Shown in pieces: positions 23,706 through 35,309 of a DNA stretch of 64,000 bases. Made by a program: the position numbers and the translations under genes. The notes under the pieces are model-generated. The model searched no databases. It was given only the letters and a program-made list of their open reading frames with translations, and had not been told where the DNA came from. This DNA is from Limonium bicolor. Lineage: Eukaryota > Streptophyta > Magnoliopsida > Caryophyllales > Plumbaginaceae. The stretch lies in contig CM041776.1 of assembly GCA_023374045.1 (NCBI GenBank), positions 47,684,171 through 47,748,170 of the forward strand, in the 5' to 3' direction. The first letter of the stretch is position 1; every line of letters starts with the position of its first letter.

Positions 23706-26660
23706 GAGACCGGTAAGCCTAGAACCTAAACTAAATGCATGATGCATAAATATGTGTTTATAGTACCAGTCGATGAGACTTATATATGTGATTAGTGAGT
23801 ATCAAAATTTAGAGAGACCTACAGTGGGTAACCTCTCACATGATATGATACTTTGATATTTGTTTCCCCTTACCTAGGAGACAGTAATTACCTGAGCCTA
23901 TGAGCGAAGGTCGGGAATACCCAGAAGCATAACGCCAAGTAATTTGACCCGGCATTATCAACTGTCCAAATTTACAGTAACTACAAATTATGACCTGCCT
24001 AAATGACGAGCAGATGTCCTGAACGGGAATACATTAATATAAATACTAAGGACTACAGGAACTGTCAAAGAGCTCACTTAAAGAGCAAACACTGAAATTT
24101 TATGGGATACCCAGGCACCGAGCTTTACGCTCAGTGCGAGTCTAGGAAATCTTACAATCTCTTATAAACTCCGAGAGAGGATAGTGAGAAACCTTGAAGT
24201 ATGACAATTGAGAAATAGAATCTCAAAAATAATATCTAGCTAAACATCCATAATGGATAAGCACGGGTTTTGAAATACCTGAGCAAATACCAAGGGTCTC
24301 AGCTAATACCAATATATAACAACGCTGGACTCCTAATAATAAGGGAGAGAACAAATCTTGAATAATATTTTCTAAAGTGGGGGAGAATTACTAATTAGCA
24401 CAACCAAATGCTATATATAAAAATAATTTGGAGTTATTAACCTAAAACATTGAGGTATTATACATTTCAGAGGTTGTATCATTAAATACCTACCCTATTT
24501 TGAGACACATGTCCATACTAACCTTATGAATTTATACGAGCATATGTCTACTATGACAGCTCAAATTGAATGCGAATAAAGATCGCAGTAAATCAACTAA
24601 GGTTAAAACATATGTAATATAAACTCTAGTATAAACATGATAACAAACGACTTTCCTTGACACTTACAGTAAAGGTAGTGTCAGTTATACCAAAGGCTTA
24701 AACTAATAATACACTGAGAGTGAGTGTAAGTTATATAAGTGTGAAATATATATACACAAAAATGAGTGTAAATTAAATATAAAAGTAGGGAAACATACCC
24801 TAGGTTTGTAACCATTATTTATACGTAAACCGTCTTAACATTTATACTAAACCCTGTGATTCTAAATCCTCCACTTGACATACCTAACCGACTTATTTTT
24901 TTGGAAGCCATTGAGCCAGTGGATTAACCACGTTTCTAAGAGATAAAAACAAACAATAAGCCTTGATTGTCCTATTACTAAACAGTAAGATTCAAACTAG
25001 AAACCTTAGTTGAGATGGTACTAATATTAGAGATACTTGACAGGGTGAACATATGATTCACCTGATTTATGGATTTTAGATGGTATAAAAAAAACTAAAC
25101 TTTAAGGTGGAGGAAATAATACTTTATGGAACTATAGTTGTGGATGGAGTCATGAAAACTTTTCTTGAAGTCTAAATATCACTGTCTTTGCTCCAACAGA
25201 TGATAATCAAGTATAGGCAATAATCAAGCCCTGATAAGAAATACTAGATAAGCCTTTTAAAGTGAAGAAGTATTCTAAAGTATGCAAGTCCATGACGGAA
25301 TTTATTACTTGCATGATGGATTTAGAGTTAAATGATTGATGGATATAGTTATTAGACAGTATGAGCCTAGATGCTTTAATAAGAATTTATCTTTAATGCC
25401 AAGAGGAAAAACTGGCTTCCCCGCTTGATGATTTGATCAAAGGAATATTGTTCTGGGGATTTTGGTAATACCCTAGATTCAAGTATAGGTTATAACAGTT
25501 ATTGGAATAGTAGTATATTGATCAGGAGAAAATGTAGTACTCACCACGTCACAAAGTCTAATAAGATAAAATTTGGAAATGACAATTATGTGATTGTTTG
25601 ATATTTGACGTGGGAGGTCGAACTTGATCCTGGTCAGATCAAGGGAAAACCAAACACAAAATGGTGTGGAAGGATAGTTCAACACTGACGCTGACCCCGT
25701 CAGGGTTGGATGATTCCTGAGACTCCTTACAAGTGGTCACAAATATTTCTGTAATACGTAAGTAGTTATTCTTAAATCAAATATAAAAATTTGACTAATA
25801 GGTAAATGAGAGATAGAATGTGTAAATTAAGAGTTAAGTTATCCAGGTTACCCTAAGGAGATTAAATAGCTAAAACAACTCCGCATATGACGGAAAATAG
25901 TAAATTATGAGGGAAATACTAACTATTATTATCCCATGAACCGTGTTACTAAACCAAACATGAGATCAAGAGAAAATTACTTATAATAACAGTATGCTCT
26001 AACTATCTTCTAAATATGGCCAAATTGTCATCTCGAAGGAAAGATCGACTTCCATGTCTTTCTTTATAAATTAAAACCCGGTATATTAAATGGGAATCTA
26101 CCTATAAACATGGTAGAACATAAAGAATATAAACGACATACTAATACTCACCAGAGTTGATTCACAATCACAATAACATGTTTAATGGAGAGGAAACTAC
26201 ACCTAGTTAGAAACCTTAACAGGAACCCTACTGTGGTATACCTGATGAACAGACGATAATAATCGTGTATATACTACCAATAATAAGTGAATCAATAATA
26301 TAAGCAATCATTCCATAATATACATAAGATGCACGGCTCAACCGTAGCTCATACTCTACATTGAAAATGAAAGCCGTATATGGCGACAATAAACTTAATA
26401 CCGGAATCACAAGATGATAACTTAAAGAAAGGGAATTTTGAGTATGCCCAATATTAATACAAGACCCAGCGTCAATGACTACAACTAAGAGGTGATTGAT
26501 GAAAGTGTGTTATACGCAAGCAGTTTAAACAAGCCCTACAATAGTAATGACAAAATACAAAATAGGAGATCACCTTCACCCATACATACGGGATTCAAAA
26601 AAAAATAATAATAAAAGTATACTAATTCACTAGAGAAAATATCAAAGAATACATACATTC
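23706..26660 (+). other. Pol-less AT-rich middle of element B
   Basis: In a complete chromovirus this is where protease, RT, RNase H and most of integrase lie. I find no DTG/DSG, YVDD or DD35E-like stretch in any frame, and no frame over about 70 codons. The only recognisable part is the conserved non-coding block at 25598-25745. Confidence 0.6.
25598..25745. repeat. Conserved ~150-bp non-coding block, copy B
   Basis: It is similar to A 9931-10080 and D 42244-42393. Its hairpin at 25685-25703 has arms CTGACG and CGTCAG where A and D have TGATG and CATCA, a compensated base-pair change. Confidence 0.8.
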
Positions 26661-27166
26661 TTGAGGGAAAGACCTCGTAAACAGACAGGAGTCATATGCT
26701 GACGTCCATAGGAGAGATCTCGAGTTCGCAGTAGGCGATCGAGTCTTCCTTAGAGTTTCACCTATGAAGGGAATTTTTAGATTAGGGTAGAAGGGCAAGC
26801 TTAGCCGAAGTATGAAGGACCGTACCTTATTACGGAGCGAGTGGGCCCATTAGCCTACAGATTAGACTCATATGTTAAGCTAGGGAGAGTGCACAATGTG
26901 TTTCACATTTCTCAGCTTAAGCAATATGTGCCTCACCCATCACGTGACTTAGAGCCCGAGACACCGAGCTAAATCCTACATCTAGATATGAGGAGACCCC
27001 AGTTCGCATTTTAGACTCCAACACTAGGGAGACAAGGGACAAGACCATTAGAATGGTCAAAGCTCTGTGGTAAACTCACGACATTGAAGAGGCGACATGG
27101 GAGTTAGAAGACTCCATGCGAGACAAGTATCCAACAATTTTCTTTTCGTTTTGTGTATACTTGTAG
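26661..27166 (+). pseudogene. Integrase C-terminal and chromodomain-like remnant of B
   Basis: Integrase inserts the DNA copy; in chromoviruses the C-terminal end carries a GPY/F module and a chromodomain. Here the translation shows RRDLEFAVGDRVFLRVSPMK. After a stop and a frameshift it shows GPYLITERVGPLAYRL and VHNVFHISQLKQYVPHPSRD, then, after more breaks, HDIEEATWELEDSMRDKYP. It ends at a TAG at 27164-27166. The catalytic core is absent. The order and wording are those of Tekay/Del-type elements. Confidence 0.85.
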
Positions 27167-27203
27167 GGGTACGTGGGCGTAACCCTTTTTAAGGGGGGTA
27201 GAG
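27167..27203 (+). promoter_or_regulatory. Internal hairpin-polypurine module of element B
   Basis: Arms GGGTACG and CGTAACC (one mismatch) surround loop TGGG, then TTTTTAAGGGGGGTAGAG. It begins at the base after the pol stop codon, the place where a simple chromovirus would have its only PPT. Relative to A and D one stem pair has changed on both sides (A-T to G-C). Confidence 0.82.
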
Positions 27204-27302
27204 CACCACATGTGACATGCATATCTGCAGTCTATATTATTCTTGTGTATGGTTATTTGTGTTTGATTGTTGTTGCGCATGTGTGCAATTAATTAGATGG
27301 TT

Positions 27303-27413
27303 ATGTCCTATGTGACATTTGATTGGTTATTAGTATGTCCTATGTGACATTTGGTGATTTATGATATGTCCTATGTGACAATTGAATGATTATTTGTGTG
27401 TTCTATGAAACAC
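27303..27413 (+). repeat. Four short stem-loops upstream of the B polypurine tract
   Basis: Arms ATGTC/GACAT at 27303-27318 and 27335-27350, TGTC/GACA at 27367-27380, and GTGTT/AACAC at 27398-27413. The loops are CTATGT or CTATGA, 6 nt as in A. The last unit has changed arms but stays paired. Confidence 0.8.
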
Positions 27414-27499
27414 TTGAATGTTTATTAGCACTTAATTATTTTACAATAATATTTATATTTATCCTACAATACAAACAACAGATTCACAGGGTTGCACAG

Positions 27500-27584
27500 G
27501 TTTTACGCCTCTGCACTCTGTAGGACTGAGGATTTGGTATTGCACTTGTGCAGTGATGACCGAGTGGGATAGCTAGGAAGTTGG
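27500..27584 (+). repeat. Conserved ~75-bp block, copy 3 (element B)
   Basis: TTTTACGCCTCTGCACTCTG, then GTAGGACTGAG and TTTGGTATTGC, matches A 8631-8729 and I 2078-2150. Here it is about 245 bp before the 3' LTR. Confidence 0.75.
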
Positions 27585-27792
27585 AATATGCATTGTTTTA
27601 CAGTATTTATTAAGTTATTATGCAGTGATATATTATTATCACGAAAAAGAATATTTGTCTATAGGTATTATATACACTCAGAGTAGTGATGGAATATAGT
27701 AGTGTCAATACAATATTGACACCCAAGAATGATAAGTAGACAGGAGTAGATATGAGGAACTTGATTCCATAGGATGAACAAATATAAATTAT

Positions 27793-27827
27793 GACTTCGG
27801 GACGAAGTCCTTTTAAGAGGGGTAGAC
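27793..27827 (+). promoter_or_regulatory. Terminal hairpin and polypurine tract of element B
   Basis: Arms GACTTCG and CGAAGTC surround a 3-nt loop, then CTTTTAAGAGGGGTAGAC abuts LTR-B at 27828. Confidence 0.9.
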
Positions 27828-30800
27828 TGAAATACCCCTAACATTTAAATAATTAAATATAAGTAAATAAATATTATTTGAAGAATTATAAATATTATTT
27901 GGGGGTTTATTAAACCTTAAGAAAACATATAAACACTTGAGCGTTAAAAACGCACCTAAACTCCTTAAGGTCAGAAACGAGCGTTAAAAGCCCGACCTTA
28001 AGTTAAATAATTATATAAGCTATGGACATTATACGAATTTAACCAAGGATCATTTTATGATCTTTAAATATACAAGTTCTCGGAAGTTCCCGATGTGGGT
28101 CCCATAAAGGCCCGGGAATGTTTAGGAGGAGTGCCAAGGTGGCACGAACCCCTATAAAAATTATTCTTAGAATTCCTAAATTAATATTAATTATTCTAAA
28201 GAGGATTCCCAAGTTACTTCTTCAAAAAAAAAAGAGAGCTCGGGGGAAATTTCTTAACGCTCCTTTTACCTCGGGAGTGCCCCTTTAGCCCGAAAATTGA
28301 GTTACAAGTTTAAATAACCCCATATAATTTAATGTAACACCTCAATATATTATTATTGACTATAAATAATTTCAATAAACACTTGGAAGTCATAGCGACT
28401 AATTAATTCGCAGAAAAATTCTTAAAGCACAAAAACGTACCTTCGGGTGTCACGAAAATGCGTTTTACGCAATTGTCTTGAAGCTTTTGAGGAGCCACGA
28501 GTTAGTAATCTTTAAAGTGGATAAAATGTCCATCTAAGTCAAGTAATGGCAGTACTAAACTCATAGTTTAAATAGGGGCGATTTTTAGGTCAAAGAGATA
28601 CCTAAAATGAGCATTTTTACCTTAAAACTTTCATCTTCTACCATAATAAAAATGTACCAATTAAATGCTGGAACCTATTACACATATTAGTATGATCTTA
28701 ATACAATGTAGTGTAACAAAAAAATTAAATGAAAAATAAGTCTCAATTGGAGACTATGCCATGCGTGAGTTTGTGATAAAAATTGGCTAGTTCAGTGTAT
28801 TGGTGACGATTGATGAGTTAGATTAGCATAAGTTATATAATGACACAGCAATCAATTGCTGTTATTTGTAGGTCTTCATCCACATACAACCTGCAAGAAA
28901 AAAAAAACAACAATGAAGATCATATTAGCAAGTTACGATATTTATATATAAACACTAACAATAGGCATGTACTAGGCGATAAAAGATTGAAGCAATGGAA
29001 TGCCCCAGCATGTACGATCGCATGACCTGCACAAACAACAAAAAGTTAGTGCTGGACAGATATAAACAAAACTAATGTGATACCTATACCTCCTTTAGCC
29101 GCAAGACTATATCAAAAGGGAGCTGCTAATATGCTCCACTTCAGCCGAGCTAGTCAACCTACATGAACAAGATTAGCTAGCAGTAATAAACAACTAAATA
29201 CAAACAGACAAGCCTAGGATGACTCTAGCCATTACCGTAAAGCCATGTCAAGTGGTGGCTGCTTTGGTGCATAATTGCTGTGCGCCGATCACACTACAGG
29301 AATGAACAATCAGCAACAATAAATCAAATTAATACACCTGAAACTATAGCCTAGCATTAAGTATTCTAAACTAATGCATAACCAATCCTTTTAGCTGAAT
29401 GATTTACGATAGTGGGAGTTGTGTGGCTCCATTAAGTGCTCCACCAGCCGAGCACACCTGCAAAGCAAGACTAAATAACAGCATAAATCAATCTAATACA
29501 AACAAAGACCTAGTAATAATTAGCCTAAATTAAATTCTACCACTCTTTTAGCTGTAGCTTTATAGTTAGAATATGTTAAGTTAATATGCTCAAATCAATC
29601 GAACATTAATGAAGTGGAGCGACAATATTGAGCAATTATAGAATGAAATTAAACAAAAATGTTACATAGAATAATAGCACCTAATTAAGTCATGACCTCC
29701 CTTATAAACCTACGTGAATGATCATATCATTCCTTTGCCCACACTTCACAACCGAATGTAAGTATTCTCATTAAACTCTCTCTTTTCTTTTCAATTCCTA
29801 AGTTAATTCCTAAGCTCTAATAAACTCCATTAATGGTGAATTAAATCCTAACACCATTATAATGTAATTTCCTAGTTAATTCTATCAAGTCTTGAAGCAA
29901 GAAAACATCCTAGCAAATCTATAAGGAAATCGCCAAGCATATATGCTCCAAGGTGGTTCCTAAATTCAACAACAATACAAGGAATAACAAGACCAAGTTA
30001 AGGTATATTATTATGTTGAAAATCTTGATAAAACATTCTATACTATTTTCGAAAATTTAGAACCTCTAAATCTATGTCATCTTCATTATTTCATGAAGGA
30101 AACTTGGATCTACAATCATCACAAGGTGTATCAAAAATACCTTGATAAATTCCTAAGGTAAACTCTTGTAAAATTTCTACAAATATTATTTATGAACTCT
30201 TGTTAGAAGTCTAACAAATAAATCTCCTATATGTATACAAGGAGTTCGAAATGGCTTCATCAAAATAATATTTTGGAGAGCTTGGAAATTCAAGGAAAAA
30301 TCAAGTACAAGAATTGTCTTGCTTTAAGGGTAAGTTTATATAAATAAGGTTTATTAAATTTAAGCTTAATTTAAGCTTCAAACTTTGGTATAAAAATTAA
30401 GTATAACCATTACGTAAATTAAAACCGAAAACTATAGGTTATATTGTCAAGAAAATAATTTATAACATATAAGGTAAGATTATTACCTTAAGGTATAAAA
30501 TTGTGTCACAAAAATTAAATATGATATACACATGTATAAACCGAATTGATTAGGTATTAAATGCTCTATTTTTAGTTTGTAATCATGCTAAGTCATTAGC
30601 ATAATTTTTAGAAGTGTTATATGGCTTATATACATTTATATGTATTTATTATAAGGTTTAAAGCAAGTTTTAAAACTATATAATAAAATAAAATTAAAAC
30701 CGAGAATGAAATATATTATTTACTAACTTTCGAAATATATAAATATATTAGCTTATATTATAAATTTTGGGAGTATTAAAAATAGCTACAAGTATTTATA

Positions 30801-33439
30801 TGACTAGTTTAATAAGTTATGTGGCTAAAATATAAATTTTGAAAAGTTTGGGGTGCTTATTGTAATTACCGAAAACATAAGGAGTTGTTTGATATATTAT
30901 GATATAATATAAAATAGGAATTAATATTATGAATTTTGATGAATTTAAATAAGTGTTTAAGTGTTAAGAATAACATTTAATAAAGTTTTAGGACTATTTT
31001 GTGATTATTGGGAAGTTTGGTATATTACCAAAAATATAAATGATTTTATGGGTATAATGAAGTATTAATTAAGAAATTAAGTCTTGGTCAAAGTGTTGAC
31101 CAAAAACTTTGGGTTAAAATGATTTATGACATAAAATATTAAGTTTATAAAAGTTTTGGGGTGAATATGTAATTTATGGAAATATATATGAAAGATAGAA
31201 ATTAATATGGGCGGAAATGCAATTTAAGAAAAGATATGGGTTACTTTGGTTATTTAAAGAAATTAAATATTAAAACTATGGTTTATGAGTTAATATGTAA
31301 CTTATATGAAGTTTTGGGGTTAAAAGTGTAAATATAGAAAATATATGATTAAACCGAAGAGCTTATGGGCTTAATTGGTAATTTATAAAAGTTGGTGGTA
31401 TTAATTTGTAATTACCGAAATAATAAGAGTATTTGGTGATTTGTAAAAATAAGGTGAATAGTTAATGTTTACAAAGGTTAATAAGGGTAATTAGTGGATT
31501 ATAAAAGTTATAAGGTTAATTGACAATTTATAGAAGTTAATATAATTGTTTTACAATTTTTGAAATTGATAAGGGTATTTAATAAATTATAAGAGTATAT
31601 GGTCATTTGGTAAGTTGTAAAAATTTATCGGGATCAATTATGACTACCGGAAAATAATATGTGGTTATTTAGTAATTTATTAAATTGTTGGGTATAATAT
31701 ATAAATACCGGATTAATAAGGTTGGTTTTGTAATTTAATAAGGCAAGGAAGTGAAACTAGGTAATATAATGTATTATCGTATATTAAGGAATATAATATA
31801 AAGTTTATAAAATAATTTTGGTTATAATAAAAATGACCAAGGGATATAATATAAATGATAAGTGGAAATAATTATAAGTATATAGTTAGTAAGGTATAGA
31901 GGTACCGTACAAATGATAATTCATTATCACATGTGAGTTTCACATAAAATAATGAACTGCTAGGTTATCTAGAACCACTGTTAAAATAACAGGGGAAAAT
32001 AAATAACATACGGAGTTATTATACGACGAGTATAAACATTACAGTGACAGTACTGTAATATGTAGTGAATAGTTATATTAATACTACCTGGTATTGCATG
32101 TCTAAATAACAGCGTACGGGAAGGGACTACTAAACAGGAGTTTGTCAAGCTAGCAGTTTCTTGGTGAACGGTATGTTAATTGTGTGGTCTGAATGTCCTA
32201 AGGATTATCCTGAGGTCCAGACATTGTGTGTTTAAATGTTTAAGAACGATATCTATGATTTTATGTGAATGATATTGTATGTGGGATTGCCCAAACTGTT
32301 GCGTTGCATTTTATACGCGAATGTCTTGTGACTAAAGTTTGTACATCTAAACTGAAAAAAAAAGAGACTAACTGACCTTTAGGTATTATTGAACCTAACA
32401 AAGATCAACTGTTATAGTCTTAACTCAAGGATTGGTTATTATGTCACTGACAAAAAGGGCTAACTTATAAAGAGAGGAATCCAGATCGTTCCGACCTTCT
32501 GGTTGCGCATTGTGATCACTATGAGGGACTCAAAAAAAAGGGAGTCACTCAAAATCCATCAGCCACATTCGGGGATGGCGGAGGGCACTGCCGTAGGTGC
32601 ACAGGTTCGACCGGATCGGTCAATTAACCAGGGCCACAGGGTCAGCTGGTAAACAGTTCCAATGGAACACAAGGGACATTCGTCCACAGGTTATTAAGGT
32701 TTGTCTTAACATGACACTTGAAGTGAAATTGATTGGGAAAGGTTAAATGATTGGTTAAAGGATAAGAGCCAAGTGACTAACTAACAAGCACAGTTTAATA
32801 CGCGTATCTTGTTTGATTATTGTTATGGTTTACTAATGTGTGATTATTGGTTATTGTTGTGTGGTTATTGTTGTGTGGTTATCGATGTTGTGTACTATTG
32901 CACACTGGTTTTACAGGTGGATTGTTATGTGTTTGTTATGTGTTTACAGTCATTTCTGTTATCATTATAAACCGGTATCTTATGTAATGAATCTAATATC
33001 AAGATGGCTAAAACGACTTAAGGAATCTAGAAGACTTAGGACTACATTTAGCATACCAGCATAGTTTGCTGAGCCCTTCATTGGGCCAAACATTTCAGGT
33101 CTCTGAAGAATACACAAGCCGGAGTGCGGGGAACAGGGTAGTCGCTGTGTTTTTATAAAACACTTGTGGATTTGTTATGTATTATATTTTGGAGTTGTTG
33201 TATTTCAGTTAGTTGCTCATTTAGTTGGATTTGGTTTGTAATAAGTAGAGTGCTCAGTATCTGTTCATCACAGCGTGTGGAAGTTGTAATGTTGGAAGAG
33301 TAAGGATGCCTTGTTACTCACAAGGGTGAGTGACGGCGTGTAACACCAAGGATAGTTAGTTTTATTTTCCGCTGCGATTTGCTATTTGTTATGCTACGAG
33401 TTATGACGTCATTACAGGATTAAGTTTAGAGGTGTTACA
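27828..33439 (+). repeat. 3' LTR of element B
   Basis: 5612 bp, TGAAATACCCC...AGGTGTTACA, followed by GCAAA and the remainder of LTR A. It is near-identical to the solo LTR at 14052-19647. Confidence 0.94.
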
Positions 33440-33444
33440 GCAAA

Positions 33445-33853
33445 GGTGCTGAGCCCCTGGGGGGCCACCCTTTCTTTCCTTTTCTATTTCAGGTACAAGG
33501 AGCTGGAGCCGTTCGAGAGTAGGACGGGGTAGTTGTTGCGTACGGGTAATTGATGTAATCACTTGTAACCTGTAGGTGTAGTAAGACCGAAATTGTTCTC
33601 GGCATTAGTTGTAAATACTCGGTACAGTTGGAAGGTGTTTGTATAATGAATGTTGGTAGTAATAAAGGAGACGGTATTGTATAGTTGCTCGGGGATCTAG
33701 TCCATCAGACCGATACAGTTGTGTAAATGTTAGCCTTGTTAGCCACGTGGGTGGTTAACGGCGTGTAACACCGATGAGTTAAGTTATGTGATGATGTGTA
33801 TTTTCCGCTGCAGTTTAAATGTTAAGTATGTTGTTGTGTGTTGGGGTGTTACA
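33445..33853 (+). repeat. Second copy of the right end of LTR A
   Basis: It repeats 19653-20061 and is followed by TTTCG at 33854-33858. Its presence beside the 3' LTR-B shows that B originally sat in LTR A. Confidence 0.93.
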
Positions 33854-33858
33854 TTTCG

Positions 33859-34763
33859 ACGTGCGCGCGTCTTCAATGGTAACAATGAGGGGCTGTATAT
33901 CCCCTGTCCTTAGTGGACGTTGTAGACAGTGAGGGGCTGTATATCCCCTGTCCTTAGTGGACGTAGTTAACAGAGAGGGGCTGTATATCCCCTGTCCTTA
34001 GTGGACGTGGTAAACAGTGAGGGGCTGTATATCCCCTGTCCTAAAAGGACGTACTTGGCGGTGGGGGCAATCTCTCCCAATTGAATTTATTCCACTCTTG
34101 AGTATATTTTGTCTATGGGATTCAGCTTTCTGAAATGGTGGGGACATAAACTGTCTACCACGGGTTATGGGTATTCATATCATTCATAGTCCTTTGTGAC
34201 TACCTGAGTCTTTCTATTCTTAACCAGAATTGGTTCTAACATCAATAATGGATGTTCACTAACTATATGGTGTGATTTCTTAAGTGGTTGATTTTGTTTT
34301 TAAGTTCTTTGTCTCTATCCTTACCTTGTTCTCTCTTCTCTATGATTGATTGTTTTGAAGTGCCTCCTTTCCCTGTTTTACTTTCAAGAGTTTGATTTCA
34401 AGTTACTGTTTATTTTGAAGAGTTATGTTTTATAAGTTTGTTTTTGGAGAATTGTACAAGTTCCATTCCAGGGAACTGACTCACCCCTCCCGGGGTGGGC
34501 TGCTTGGTTTCATCTTGCAGGTATAAATTGATTTACAGGTGGCCACGAAGAGCATGAGTGATTGGGATGGGATTAGGTTTATGGAGAGTGAATGTATTTT
34601 ATTATTGTTATGTTAATGTTAAGTTTTCTCGAAGTTCAGACCGTAACTTAGTTAATTGTAATGGTTGTAATTGGTGAGGTTGGTACCGGGTGTTTGGAGC
34701 CCGATGGTCTGTAGCACCTTTAGTTTATTTTCCGCTATTGTTTATTATTATAGGGGTGTTATA
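33859..34763 (+). repeat. Second copy of the right part of element I
   Basis: It repeats 20067-20971 with a few substitutions and includes the four paired-hairpin units (33888-34050). Confidence 0.92.
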
Positions 34764-35309
34764 GAGTACTCCCCCACACTTAAGCTCAAGCAATGCCCTC
34801 ATTGCGTAGAAAGAATTAAATGAACAGGGCATGTAATCTGATAAAGGAAATTACACAAAACAAAGCAAAAGAGAATATGAAATATCATAAGAGAAAGAGT
34901 GTACTCCCCAGAGTTTGCAGAGTGTGCAGAGCTCCCCCACACTTGAGTGCAGCTGTAGAATTACATGAAATGTACCTGTAAAGAATATTCTCCCACCAAG
35001 CCGTCTGGGTTTAACGTCTCTAGCTGGACGCATGTTCTTCATTATCCCGGATCAAAAATGAAAGTGGGCAACGGTGTTAACGGGAATGTGAAATGGCCAA
35101 TAAGTAGGATCGAACCACCTAGATCAAAACAAAGTATTACTGCAGCCATTAAATTAGGAAAATACAAACTCCACAAAACCTGGTTTTGAAGGAGGTGTTT
35201 GCTGCAATTAATCTTGAATTGAAAATCGGGTGATGGTTGTATTTCTTCCTCAAACTGGAGAATGTAAACATTCTCCTTTTGTTGTTTAGCCGTATGGAAG
35301 CAAGGTGGT
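34764..35309 (-). repeat. Second copy of the antisense Athila-like fragment
   Basis: It repeats 20972-21517. Confidence 0.88.

Larger units (their letters stand above)
21622..33439 (+). mobile_element. Element B: chromovirus (Tekay/Del-like) with truncated 5' LTR
   Basis: It comprises about 0.76 kb of 5' LTR, a tRNA-iMet PBS, broken gag with two zinc knuckles, about 2.9 kb without recognisable PR/RT/RNase H, an integrase C-terminal remnant with chromodomain-like tail, two polypurine modules and a complete 5.6-kb 3' LTR. The missing 4.8 kb of 5' LTR is explained by the junction at 21615. The gag and integrase style place it near the Tekay/Del chromoviruses. It could not have moved without enzymes in trans. 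Confidence 0.85.
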
